Made by a program: the position numbers and the translations under genes. This document shows positions 1 through 12,798 of a DNA stretch of 64,000 bases, in pieces. The notes under the pieces were generated by a model. It worked only from the letters and a program-made list of their open reading frames with translations. It had not been told where the DNA came from and searched no databases. Each line of letters begins with the position of its first letter. Position 1 is the first letter of the stretch. Origin of the DNA: Anthostomella pinea (lineage: Eukaryota > Ascomycota > Sordariomycetes > Xylariales > Xylariaceae); NCBI GenBank assembly GCA_963556695.1, contig CAUWAG010000010.1, forward strand, positions 4,216,001-4,280,000, read 5' to 3'.

Positions 1-1560
1 TTAGGTTACGATCCAGAAGCGCTGGATGAAGACGTCCTCCTTGCTCCCGGTCTGGCCTGGCACGTTGGTCAGCCCACCGTCCTCGTATCGTCGGGTTCAG
101 GAAATACAACAGGCCAGCCGAAACGAAACGCCTTCATCGTGCCCTATATCAATCATGAGGATCTGACCAAAGACCTCGGCCGCTCCTCCTCATGTAAACT
201 CGAGAGGCCGCCAGGTCCCTGCACTTCGCCTTCCGAGATCCACAGTTCACCAGCTTCGGGTTGGCCTCTGCTTGCATCGAGTTTTCGCGTGGACTGGGAG
301 GTTGCGTCATGCCGCTCAATAATAGACGGACGCACACCAGACACCTTTGGCGCATGTGTCGAAAGATCATGGAAGGCACGACAGTAACGGCCGATGCCCT
401 CGGAGTTGTGAATGGCCTTTGTGCCCCTGGTGATGGTCTACTAATCCTCGAGATCCAAAACGGCATCTCCCGTTTTCTGCTGGCGATATACCACCAGAAG
501 ACCTCCGTGGGTCGATGTACCCAGTAGAATGGAGTGTTTCCCTCCAGATCGACACACCACAACAGGAGGTCATCAGAGAAACGGATCCACTTCTGAGAAC
601 AATGACAAAGTGAGGTTTCCAAAACTTCAACCACGTTAGAGAGGACCTTACGAGATCATCTCTATTTCTTCTGAGGTATCAGTCCGAGTAATCAATTCTT
701 TCAACAAGACACGTCCAAGGAACCTTTAAACCCGGAATATCAAGCCATGTATGGGAGCTGCGCCAGGTACCCGCACTCGACAACGAGGCCCGACGACTCT
801 GGGAGGGTTTGGAATCGAAGAGCTCTTACTTGAACGTGATAACCCTGGACCAACGTGTATGCCCCAGGGTCCAACTCACCAAGTTGATCTCCGGCTCCAA
901 ATCCTCTCCCGGAGCCTGCGTCTGTCTCGGCCAACGCCAAGGGAAGAGGCCTCTCCACGCTCGCTCACAACGATCCCGAGGCTTCTTCATCTTCCATCTA
1001 CCAAAATGGATCTCAAGCGTCTGGTCTCAGTCATCTCGGCCAAAATTGACGAACCAGAAGATGTCCTCTGGGGTCTGCGAGAGGGTCAAGCCTTGCTTCA
1101 GTGCCAGCTTGGAAGAGCACGCCTCGTACCGGTCCGGAGTTGTTGAAGGATTTGTGCGGCGACGCTCACCCCCTTACTAAGGAGTCGGGTAAGGGTATCA
1201 AAAGATTCCCGTATCTCCGCCCCCCGGAGTTCATCGAAGCCAGTTTCGGCAACTTCCAGGAACTAACTCATCACCGACATCTCTAAACGGAATGCGCTCA
1301 TTGATCTCAGTTCTGGCGTCCAAAAACCCCGGAGCGATGCTTGCAGGGTTCTGTACCTGAAAGCGCACTTGTTCGATGGGAAAGCATGAGAAGACAGCGA
1401 CAAACTTCCTCAGCAACTTGCCCATCGAATTTTTTCATCTATCGACAAACCCGCGAGGATCCAAGCACTTCTGGTAGGCGCATGTGCTTCGCCGCCGTTG
1501 AGCCCATACTCATAGGCGGCGCCAGGCGGATTCTGCTTAGGTACACTCAGGCCTCATAAG
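1..1560. other. decayed coding-like patch, unassigned
   Basis: No intact gene is visible. The plus strand has several short stretches that read like protein but lie in different frames and are separated by stops, for example about 1-380, 500-610 and 740-1180. The minus strand has an open stretch at 149-634. I recognise no family in any of them. This could be a heavily eroded gene, a gene whose exons I cannot join, or chance. No promoter or polyadenylation pattern helps to decide. Confidence 0.25.
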
Positions 1561-1617
1561 TTTCCATACGCGCACGTTGATAAGATTCCAAATCACCCGT
1601 AAAGAATTAAAGATATT

Positions 1618-1691
1618 GAAATAAGCATGCAGGAATAAGCAGCATTGATGTTATACGCTCCTTTTAACGCTTGTGCCAGTGTGCTTATTTT
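1618..1691. repeat. small TIR element, diverged copy A
   Basis: A 74-bp segment opens with GAAATAAGCA and closes with TGCTTATTTT, an imperfect inverted pair. Its interior aligns by eye with the 76-bp segment at 20822-20897. Shared blocks include an AGGAAT(A/G)AGCAGC motif near the left end and CCAGTGTGCTTATT at the right end. This looks like a MITE-like or repeat-remnant family. No target-site duplication is evident. Confidence 0.5.
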
Positions 1692-1829
1692 AATTACAAT
1701 CGATATGTTATGAGGGCACAGTGTACGTCCAAAGATAGGGGTAGTAGACCTACACCAGAAACCCGAAATCACCGCACAGCTAGGAAGTGTCCAACCTCGT
1801 AGCTTACAGTCTCCCAATTTTAAGTCTGC

Positions 1830-1936
1830 CATCAGAACCTACATAAAGCAACGCCACCAACCAAAGCTACCATGCATCATCAGAACCTACATGAAGCAAC
1901 GCCACCAACCAAAGCTACCATGCATCATCAGAAGAC
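1830..1936. repeat. 48-bp tandem repeat, 2.2 copies
   Basis: A 48-bp unit beginning CATCAGAACCTACAT is repeated head to tail at 1830 and 1878, with a truncated third start at 1926. The two full copies differ at very few positions, so the duplication is recent. No coding meaning is apparent. Confidence 0.85.
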
Positions 1937-1983
1937 CCGCCCGAAACTCACAAAGGCCATGTGGACAGTGCGAGAACCCCTTT

Positions 1984-2040
1984 AGTCCCTGGTCGCATAC
2001 AGCTGCCCAGTCCCTGGTCGCATACAGCTGCCCAGTCCCT
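1984..2040. repeat. 25-bp tandem repeat, 2.3 copies
   Basis: A 25-bp unit beginning AGTCCCTGGTCGC occurs at 1984 and 2009, with a partial third copy from 2034. The copies look identical. It lies 48 bp after the 48-bp repeat in the HTF1 upstream region. Confidence 0.85.
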
Positions 2041-2757
2041 TTCACGCCGCGCCGGTCTCTACCCCCGGAGGCAATGGACACTGTACCGGAGATGGACCGG
2101 CTCGACTTGCCGCAGTTTCAGGACGCCAAAGGCAGACCAAAGCGGAGAAATCTTGCCAGCTGTGATGTTAAAACCCTTACAGGAGTATCGAGCCTGCCAG
2201 GATCGGCCCATTGAGGCCTCCGCCAACTCCCTCAGGGGAAGCCAGCTATAATGGGAGCTTTAGTTCGCAAGAAGAGCGATCATCCGCTGGGACGAGGCAG
2301 AAAGAGCTGAAGGAAGCAAGCAACTTGCAGTTTTTTGTGAAACCGTGCAACGGACGAGGGAGACGGCGAAATTGACGGGCGAGGCGATATCAGCTGACAG
2401 CGGTTCACTCCGTGCACGAGAACTCACAACAAGCAAGCACATAAGCAAGCAAGCAGATCTACCGCCGCCCGCTGATATCTCCCCCACCCCCTGCCCCCTT
2501 TCCAATGTCACACAGCCTAAGGGTCCTCCGCGATGTCACACTCACCTGACCTGCATGAGCCTTATTAGCATTAGCAGGCTGGCTACCGCTGCGATAATCT
2601 ATGACGGAGAGGGAGCGGGACCGATTGGTCAGGAGTACGCACCGGAAAGCGGGCAGCAGCAACCAGCTCTGAGCTTACCTACCAGCCTGCGAGTCGAGCC
2701 GAGTCAGGTCAGGTAGCTACACCTAGGAAGCGGGATTGGAATGCTCAGGTGTGTGAT

Positions 2758-2796
2758 ACAACCTTCCCCACGAGCTACAACCTTCCCCACGAGCTA
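2758..2796. repeat. 19-bp tandem duplication
   Basis: A 19-bp unit beginning ACAACCTTCCCCACG is present twice in direct tandem. It is the third small tandem duplication within 1 kb. Confidence 0.8.
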
Positions 2797-5700
2797 CTGC
2801 TGCTGTGCTGCCCTCCTCCAACAAACGGTGGCTCATAATCTGTGAGAGGCACGCACGAGGTCAGTCTTTCCTTCCGGCCTAAGCCGGCGGCTGCTAATAC
2901 TGTCCTGCGTCAGGTCAGGCTCGGGACATGGATGTGGATGTGGATGTTACCCCGGAAGTTTTCCTGCTGTGCGCGACGACCCTTAATTCCAATCGCGGTA
3001 GCCCTTGCTGCCTTGCCATTCGTCTCTCCGCATTTTGTGCCGCTTATACTACGGCGTATTTCTCGTACCTGCCTGTCTGCCTGTCTACTGACGATGGTGG
3101 TTCGGAAGCAAGGTTCAAGTCCGCAGCCCGCCTCTGCTGCTTGCAGGGCCTGGCCCTGCCGCCCTGGACCCGGAGGGGCGAGATGGGCCGTATGAGCCGC
3201 CGGCAGACCTAGGGGGCTTCTACAGTCCGGCATTTCCTAGATGGGCCGAGAGATCTCACTTTCTCGCATCGCGCTGCGCTGGCGGCTAGAGCAGCCCAAG
3301 AGTGGCATCCAGGTACCAGAGATCGTTGGAGGAACATTATCGTTAAGCATAGCTTGATTCACAATGTCCCTCACCGCCATGGTAACTGACGTCTGCCGTC
3401 AATCCCTTCGTAGCTTGCAAAGGCCGCGGGGAGTACTGGCTAACGAGAATCGGATCACTGAGAATCGGATCAATCAGGAACATCCAGGACAACCCCATGA
3501 GCTGGACTATGACTGCCGTGTCCGCCAAGCTTAATGGTATTAATCAAGCCTGCTTCCTGAACGAAGACATGTCTCGCAACGGCAGATACTGAGCCGGCTA
3601 CCGAGACGGTACGTACGGACCTGGGAGAAGGTTCCATAGTTGTTCACAAATAACGACGCTGGGTATGGCGAGTGACGTGCTTGCATCTAGGCTATAGCAA
3701 CAGGCTGATAAGAGCAAGGTCCAGTCAGACCAGGCAGTAGCCGTAGCCCGCAGCTATAGAGGAAGTCCCCAGTACGAGTTGAGGCAATGAGAAGAGTTTT
3801 GATGGAGCACGTGCCGGAGCGTCATGCACGTAATGTGCCCATCGATCATGCACACAGGGCAACAAGCCCTTCTGATGCCCTGCCGGCAGAAGACTGGATG
3901 AGGAATCGGCCTGGATCGCGGCGGTGAGCAGAATGGTCAACCCCTGGTTTGTGCGAGTAGATCGACATCCTTGTACCAGTAAAACGTCCTCCTGATTCGC
4001 TTTCATTGAGCATGATAGCTATTGCTTTGCCAATGCCCAATATCAGGTTGCCATTAGCAAATCGTGCTTGGAAACCTACTATCTCTGCATCTGGGGGAGG
4101 CAGTTTGGGGATCAGCACAACCCGTAGATAGGCTCACCAAGCCAACACAAACCATCACAACAGTGCTCAGAGCTGTGAGTGAAGTTGCTCAGGAGGCCCA
4201 GCTTGATTGAGTGCATAAGATGCGATCACCTCTGGATGAGTGACTGTTCGAGGCATACTGCATTGACCCGACCAAGAAGCAGTCTGACGGTCTGCCAGCC
4301 AACCAATGAGTATCAGATCTCAAAGTCAGCTGTCACAGAGGCGACGCTTACTTGCACGTACAGAAATAAGACACTCACGGGTTCTCATCCCCAGAATTCA
4401 CTTATTGTCGCTGGAAAGTAGCCGGCCGACGCTGACAGCACAGCACGTGCGGAACCGTGTCGAGATGCCGTCCACTGGCCAAATAAGATGACATGACATG
4501 GGATATTTTAGCCGCGATGGCATATCTGGATGATCTTCCAAGGTTTGTCAAGCGAATATGCGTGAGCAGGGCACGCGCATTGGGCGTGAAGCTCCGTCTG
4601 CTCGGCCTCCAATCAGGGCAGCTGAGTGACGCAGGCAGTGTCGCCCATGCTGTAGCTCCTGCTACTCTGAGGCCTAGGCCCGCTATGTTTTGAAAGTGTA
4701 GCTGGTGCTCTGCTCAGTCATGTTCGCGTGATCGAGACGCAGCGGAGGTACTCGACGGTACCTTAGACGACTTCACGACTGCCGTGAAGAGATACTTCCC
4801 CGCCCACAGACGCAAGGCGCGTCGGTGACAGAAGCTTCGCATCTGAGACCATCCGTCGTCATCTCTGACCTACCCAGCGCACGAGGTCGCGCATCGAGGG
4901 GTTGTTTTGTGGCTTGCGTTCGCTCCCGCTTGACCGTTGAGCCCTGTGTTGGAATTTTTCGCATGAAATACTGGTTGGGGTAAGATGCGAATGCAGTGCT
5001 AGAAGGGTCAACCTTGCGGGCTACGATGGACCGGGGGCGGAGGGGAAGGCAAGGGGACCCACCACCACCACCCGAAAATCCCGATCAGTCAGATCCTGAC
5101 CATGACCCCTGCTTGGTTGGCTGCATTTCTGCGACAGGCCCATGAGAGCGACACGTAGCCCAAGTCAGCGCGTCGTCTCGATGTGCTTATCACGTCTGTC
5201 GCCCTGCCAAGCAATACCTGACGCTGCTTTTGTTGCTGCTGTACCGTGGACATGCTGTCGACGCGCAAATGAGAGGGCATACACGGTGGCACCCCACGTC
5301 CGGACGTCTTGTTCGCAACGTAAGACGTTATGGGGCAATGAATGCCGAATGCTGGAATAGCTCGTCTCGTGTCAGCCATCCGGGGAAAGCGGTAGGAAGC
5401 GAGAGTCGGCCAATATTGGCGTATCAGACACTCAAGCCGTCTCCTTCGCTATTACTACTAGGTTGGTCTGCTTTTCTCTGCTACCTAGGTACGCGCTGGC
5501 GTATCTGATGTGGCGGTATGAGTCAGTAAGGCACCGCGGGCTGTCGTCGGTGACTCGGGCAGTTGTGTCGGGGTAGTGCAGGCTGCCTTGTTGGAGTTGT
5601 GTGGACGAATCTGAGGCGGCGAGGCAACCTGGCCCTGACGACAGGCCGGACCCCGTCTCCAACCACGGCCGCTGTCTTCGGTCCCGGTTTGTTCCTTCGA

Positions 5701-8700
5701 GCCACCCAGATCATCGATGCGGTCTAAGACCCCAAGGAATGGCAGGTGGAGTCCCAGAATAGCTCCGGGTAGAGGAGGACGAGGTGGCTTTCGGCGTGCC
5801 ACTGGCAGCCGTGAGCTGGAGGAGTAGAATACTGAACGGCAAAGACGGTAGATGGACGGTATTTCAATGAACACCTCTTGGCACAGGGGACCTGAAGCAG
5901 AGCAGAGGGTTGCGTGTCTGTCGCCTTAGTTGACACACAAATACCGGTATCGTATGCCGCTTCATGAAGGCAGCGAACTTCGAAGATGAGACCCAGATGA
6001 GAGAACGAGTGTTTATGTTTGATTAGAGGGTGACGTCCCAAACAGATGGAAAAGCTTATCTATTCTAGTCTCCGGCGCTAGTCTAGAGTCTAGGTAGCAC
6101 GTGCGTCGTTCACCTGCCCACAGTGACAATCTGAGAATGGAGAATGGCAGGGCTCATAGTACATGTATCTTCAGTGCTGCTGCAATGGGCATCCTGATCG
6201 CATCTCACCCCCAGATTGCCAGACACCCAGACCTGACACCTGGCAGGGCTGGCAGGAGGGCACAGACAAAGGTAAGGGTAGGAACAATATCAAAGTGGTA
6301 TTGTACCGCCGAATACAGCGTAGTCCTCAACTCGAATGGTAGCAGCAGCAGTGTCGTTCAGCTAGGCCAGCAAGTCAGCCCTATAAACCACACTGTCGGG
6401 TTTAATACCATATGTACCTATAGGTAACATACATGTTCGTGCAAAATAGATAGGCTTACCTTGTTTGTTAATCGCGCCGGCAGTTGAAGTTAGAACGGCG
6501 CCGTTGCCAACTTGGCAACACCTCGGATAATCCGTGCGTGCTCATTACCTATGTAGGTAGTTGTATGCACCTCTCCTGCTCTCTCAAAAGCAGATTAACA
6601 GACATCATGGAGGATGCACTCATCTCCGAGGATTGCTCTAGACGTCTAGACTTGTAATAAGACGTCTGGACATCCATCGACTAGAGAAAATCGTTCGATC
6701 TTGGAAGCTAGCCACGGCACCACTTGGGTATACTTGGGTCCCGCCTTGGAATGTTCCCGGCGATCCAGTCATTGTGAATTTGTGGGTGCAAGGCGGCTCC
6801 TTAATTACGGCGTGGAGCCCCGACTGCCCACCCGACGGCGGCACTCCCATTCATCGCGGCCATCCATGGATGTGGGGGAGAAGTGTCTGCCCACATCCGT
6901 TCCGAAGTTCCGCTGCGTGAGTCTGCAGGTACGGACACGATCGCGTCGAAACCTCGATGGGTCTGTATGTGTAAGTATCTGTACTGAAACTACTAATGGG
7001 TAATGGGTTTCAAATTTTTGCGCGGCCTTCCAATAACGAGTGTCCGGTTCGGCTCCCGTTAGAATATCCGTAGTCGCGGGGCTGTTTACGAACACCGATC
7101 ATCTATCTATGCAAATGTGGGCCAGCGGAGAAAGTTGATGGCGATCGGGATCACCGTTGCGTACCCGCTGGCAGACAATCATCGACCATGCTGTTTTCCT
7201 GACAGCATCCATCCCTGATCAGATCTCTCTCGGTATGGAACAAGTGCGCGCACAGCCGTGACGAGCTTCCATATACGGCATTGATGTATTGACATACGTG
7301 ACCAATCATGACCTGTGAGAGAAAGCATCCACTGAACTTCTATTCCAGGTGAAATACCCACGGTTCGGCCGATGACCATGTTTCGAGTCTTCTCGGCAGC
7401 TTGTCACGCCTAGAGAAAACCCGGCAGTTTTAGACGTCCTCTTCAAGGATGCCTCAAACGCCTACGCCTACGCCTTGCAGCGTGCCGGCGGCGCTCTGAG
7501 ATACAGCTGCGATGACTGACTAAAACGCGGTCCGAAGCGTGCTTGCGTACATTCTGATGACACGTACCGTAAGCGCAGCTGACAGGTAACAATAGGAGAG
7601 CTACCCGGACTTCTGATTTGTCAATGGCCTCCGGGGCTCGACACCTCGCACGGCAGAGCGCCATTGACGATCCAGTCCGGTCCCCTCCCCGAGCATCGTC
7701 TTACTGCCGGTGAGCAGGGACGACCATCGCAGTGCCAGAAGGGGAAAGGACGTCGGCAGGTGTCACGGCTACACCGCATCTCACCTGCACTCACTCCTGC
7801 TCAAGGAAACGGATACGCGCATCGCGCATCGCGCATCTGGTTACCTAAGCTTAGTCAATTTTTTAGAGCTGTCTCCAGATGGATGAGGATAGCCACAGGA
7901 GCCCGGCGACTGAGTTAAAGAGGGCTGATATCCGAGACACGCGCAGTTCCGATCCTCGCGGCTACATGCCTCGTCGCGTCGGTCGTCGTCGAGGGCGCCG
8001 CGGTCAGCACCTTTCTTGGATGGTGTCACTGGAAAACAGCGAGAGTCTTTCGTGGGGTTACAAACAAAACGCCACCAAATCTCCATGACAACTCGTGTAT
8101 CACAATACCCAAAGTAGGTAGGTATGGTGTACCTTCCCTGGTTCTTCGACTCGTTGATGTCTTGCGGCTCTGCTGGGGTTGGCCCGTGGTCACTGGTGGC
8201 AGCGCGGCTTTGCCCCTAAATTGAAAATAGACAGACTGCGGCGCACCATACCTCAAGTTCGGTCGGTACTTCACCTTCTATTAAGAAGCTATCCCCGAAT
8301 GCTCTCAGACCCTCCGCAAGACATAGGATCTGACAACTCGTTCAAACTGACAACGGGCGAACATGTTCCCTAGTCCGAGTCTGGGCTGGGCTAGTCAGGA
8401 ACGCGCTCCCGCCAACGGAGTCGCTGTCTCAGCTTCTTCCGCTAGACGACATACGCAGTAATGGTGGTGTTTGAACTGGCCAAGTCGGGCCAAAGCGAGG
8501 AGATGGTTCAATCCTGCATGACTACTTCCTGCCAACTGGCGATAGCAATGCAGCAGAGATACACTTGAATGTTGTTTCGTGGGATCGTAAGAATAGCTAG
8601 TAAATCACATGGGTTACAGGCAAGCAGGCAAGCCACCCGAGCTGCAAGACATCGCAAGGTGCCTGAATTATACACAGGGTTGTCGGTATTAAGAGTGCCA

Positions 8701-11700
8701 ATGAGACTGTCAGATTGCACGGACAGCGGCCCCACACTACCCGAAGAACCTTGGACGTTTTTTATACAGCCCGGAGACGGCAGCCGTCACGCCGGAGTGC
8801 AGCTATGGATGCAGGTACGCCCGGGCAGAGTGGACCTGTGACGAGGTGACGAGGGGAAGGTGTGACCAAGTGACAATACGAGGTAACAGAAGATGGAAAG
8901 CACGGTAACAGGACATGGGAATCTGTGAATCTTGAAATCGCCCACACACCCACCCTGCCACCCACAATCCAAAACCCATCCTTCCCATCCAACCAGCCCC
9001 CGTAAATCCCAACTCATTCGCCCATCATTTTAACCTCCCCCAACTCAGGCAGATGATTCGCTCTCGAGTCCTGCTCACTGATGCTTGACAGCATCAATAA
9101 TCGCGACAAGGGGATGGGCGGCTCACGCAATGCATCCGTCAATCTTGAACACGTGCATACTGTACAATGCGACATCCATGGAGGTTATTTTTATGACAAG
9201 TCGTGTGTCGCACTCTGCAACACCATGTCTCTCTCGTGAGCAGGCAGTATCTCCAAAAGAAGTTTATTTGCTGGGGCTGATGAACATGATATGATGGTCC
9301 GACGGGAGAGAGGTCTCACCGTCTCACCATTCTCACAGTTCTCGAGGGAAGCCCCCCATACCCATCAGGTAATTAGAAAATCCGTTCGAAGAGGACTGTC
9401 TCGCAGGAATGAAAGGGGCTCCCCTATCGCATCTCCACCGCTCCCACTTGGGACTCGGGAGATACTCAATCAGATTCACTGGCCAACTCCCAACTTTTCA
9501 CACATCGATACATCCCCCGCTGACCCCTCGACTCCCCGACCGCCGCGACCCTGAAATTTAGTTGGAGGTTGGTGATGCTCGCGTCCGCAGGTATGGCGCT
9601 TGGCACTGCCGTCATTGCCGTCGCAAGTGTGCGCGCGAGACCGCAACGGCCTTGGTAAACTCATGACTCGAATCCTCAACTTGGTCAAGGACTCAAGCCA
9701 CCCTCCACGGTGTTTGTCTACACGCACCCAAGCCCTGCTCAGTGCTGCCCTGGGCCCTGGCACCCTGGTCGCCGCCAGCCTCCCTGGATGAAACCGTGGG
9801 CTGACATCCTTGCCGCAGACCGCTAGAGGCCCGCTCCACCGTCAGTCGTCCGTCGTCCGTCTAGCCGCATCGGTGCAATGGTTCTATCTCAGCTGCTATT
9901 CTCCACCTCTTGCTTTCATGCGTCTGGTGCTCAGTGCTGGCAGTCCGCACTTGAAGCTCCGATGGACTTGTAGTGCATATGGTACCTATGTATGGGCCAT
10001 GGCCTGATGCCTTCACATAGCCTTCTCACACCTCCCGTCAAGGGCCAAGGCAGTACCTGAACGTTGTCGTCGACTTATGCAGTATCCATCATCAAAGCAT
10101 CTTCCCGCGAGCCTCTCCACCCAGATCCCACCTGGTGTCTTTGTCTGGGCTCCTTCTGGAAGCCCGTACGCTCCACCAATGTTGCTACTTACGCAGCTAC
10201 GGACCACGGACCACAGGTCCTTGACTCCTGAGTCCTCGGTACCTCGCTACTCACCTAGCTTTCCTTACTGTTGCACCAGGCCCAGGCCCCACAGGCTATT
10301 GCGGGTAACACATCATATCAGGCTACGGCTTGTTCGGCGCACATTTCCACCAGCCCTCAGCATGATCATCTGGTTCGTGCCGGTGCTGGGAGCTGGAGAT
10401 ATGACGACCCAGAAGTCACTTATCCGTGAGTCCATGTCTCGCGCGGCCGGCCACTTCTTACTTCACACATACCACGCCGTGATTGTCAACGCCTTCTTCG
10501 GCTTAGCTGCGAGCACCTCTTCAGGCAAGCCGACCACGCGCTAGGCTACCTCAAGTCGACTGGTCCTGGCTGGCCCTGGTCGCTGACTGTTGGCAGACCG
10601 ACATTATTTCTTCTGCCCAATTTCGAAGCCGGCCTGGACAGAGCCTGCAGTGCTAAAAACATTCGCACCGCGTGGCCGTCTTCGAGCCAGTGTCTGTGAT
10701 GAAGGTCCTTGCATATCTACCGTAATGACAACTCGTTCATGGGCCAAGGCTTCGAGGGCACCTACCGAAATACACACGTACGGTACGAAGATCGCCTTGA
10801 TCTGCTCATGATCCCCTGCCGCCACAGCCAGGGCCAGGGTCAGGGTCAGGCATCACAAATCGATACCCCTTGCGCACTTCTCGGTACAAACTCCACATAG
10901 CTTGCTGGCCTGCTTTGCTACCGATTCGGATGCGATCCTCCAAGTCCTGTAGGCTGTCAGTGAGTACTGTGTACTGTGTAGTATGTACTCCTTCTTCTGG
11001 ACGCCTTCCTCCTGGCCCTCCCCGCAGAATCAGACGGCCACACCCACCATGCGTCGACCTTCCTATTGGCCCGAACCGCCAGTAGTCTCAACAACGGTCA
11101 TGCGTTCATCCGCAAGGTGGACGCTGAGCTAATGTAACCAAGGACCAATGAGCCCGCCTCAGATGTCCCAGCCGAGATGTTATGTCTTCCCTCTCCTGTC
11201 CTCCTCCGAGAGCTTGGCATGCCGTCGTACCATTGTACCTCCGTGACTTCGAGGCAGCTAGCAGCAGACCCCTGTAACCTTGTCTCGTCGTCTTAGCTGT
11301 GGCGGATTCGAGCTGGTCTCCATTCGCCTTCACTTGCTCATTTTATATCTGCCTACACGCTTGGTCTGGATCACGTCGTGAGCAGCAGATACTCCCCACG
11401 CCTCTAGCGACCGTTCCTATCTTTTTGTTTCACGTCCGGTTGGGGGCCGCAACGGCATGGGTCCGTCTGTTGGTTCTCTGGCAGGCCACACCATAACACG
11501 GCATCAGCCATTCAGCCGGGAACCAGATGCTCAAGCTCCCCTCGATATAGAACGCTGGTACTTATGCTATCATCCAGGCCAGGGCAGGAAATCCGTGTGG
11601 CTCGGCCGCTACCTACTACCATACCTGCTCCATCAAGCATGCGGCTTTTGTCCAGTCGTCAAAGCCTTGAAACGTGCATCATCCACTCCCTTCACAATTG

Positions 11701-12798
11701 CTCTACCGTATCGGGCCAGGTACCGTACCGGCCAGCCCAGCCTGACCCCAGACTCACGAACGCCCTCTGATCGTCTGCAGTAGCAGCCCGTGCAGGCCCT
11801 GTCGACCTGTCCATCTGTTCGGATCCTCCCTAGACATTTCTCCGTGAGGACGAGCGGTAGCCATTGGTATTAATTCCACCTCTGTCGTTCTTAAGAGCAG
11901 GGGTTCCCTTGACAGACGGCCTCGTTGCAACCACGGCTCACTCTCGACGCCCACTACATAACACGGGGCCTGTCAGTGTCTGGACGTTTTGAGGCGACCG
12001 ACCCCACCAGTACAAGCATCATTTGAGGGTCCTCGAATCTATACAGCATTCACCCCCAACCAGAGCTTGACGAGCTTCACGGCACCTCCCTCTCACCTTG
12101 TTACATATCCATGGTTGGCGCCGCCCACCATCTTGTCGTTCTCTTTTCCTCTTTTTGCCAGCCAATGCCTTCGGTCGATCATTAATTTGCGTCAAATAGC
12201 AAGCACGCTTTGCCTGGACTTCTTTCGACGTCTTCTCTTCTCAAGCATAGTAAACACCAACCATCAGTCTTGGACCAAAGGCACCGTTGTACCCCACGAA
12301 TACCCAGGGAGGATCTTTCGTCTGATCTGCGCCGAGAGCTAGCAGAAGATCACGTCAACTGACGAATGCACTGGACTCACAACAACCCGTCGGCAAGCGT
12401 ACTTGATCTTCACCAGTGCCCGATTAGCTGATCTGCTGGACAGAGATCGGTTCGAGCCTATACGGCAACTTGAAGCTTGGGGCGGATGGTCTCCGGCATT
12501 CGTTGAACATTACCTTAGAACTCCCCTACTCATGCTACGAGGATACTCTACGTTGGATCGCGTTTGCACGGCATTCAATCATATTCTTGCAGCTCGTTCA
12601 TCAGCAGCGTGAATCCTGGAGGTGTGGTCGGAACGGCATCCTTCACTCGAAAAGCTGTCATACGCAGCTACTGTACCCTCTCACCTTCGCAGTCCTTGCA
12701 CAACCTTTCCAATGCTCGTTACCAGGCAGTTTGATACGGAGCAAAGCCACTGGTCTAGCAAGTTCGAGGCCGCCTTCGACAAGTCCACAAGCACACGC

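Larger units (their letters stand above)
1561..12798. other. long gene-free region upstream of HTF1
   Basis: I see no convincing coding exon in about 11 kb. All open stretches are short, overlap on both strands and resemble nothing known to me. The stretch holds three small tandem repeats near 1.8-2.8 kb and one small inverted-repeat element at 1.6 kb, all listed separately. The last 1-2 kb is pyrimidine-rich with many ATGs and would suit a long 5' leader of the homeobox gene. Untranslated RNAs or far-upstream control elements are possible but cannot be read from sequence alone. Confidence 0.6.

Noticed and set aside
2345..11500. CRISPR-like or regularly spaced repeat arrays upstream of HTF1
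   Set aside because: Only head-to-tail tandem duplications without spacers are present, and the organism is a fungus.
12622..12798. A longer N-terminus for HTF1 starting at 12622
   Set aside because: The extra 59 residues look like translated leader. It remains possible, but the start at 12799 is simpler.
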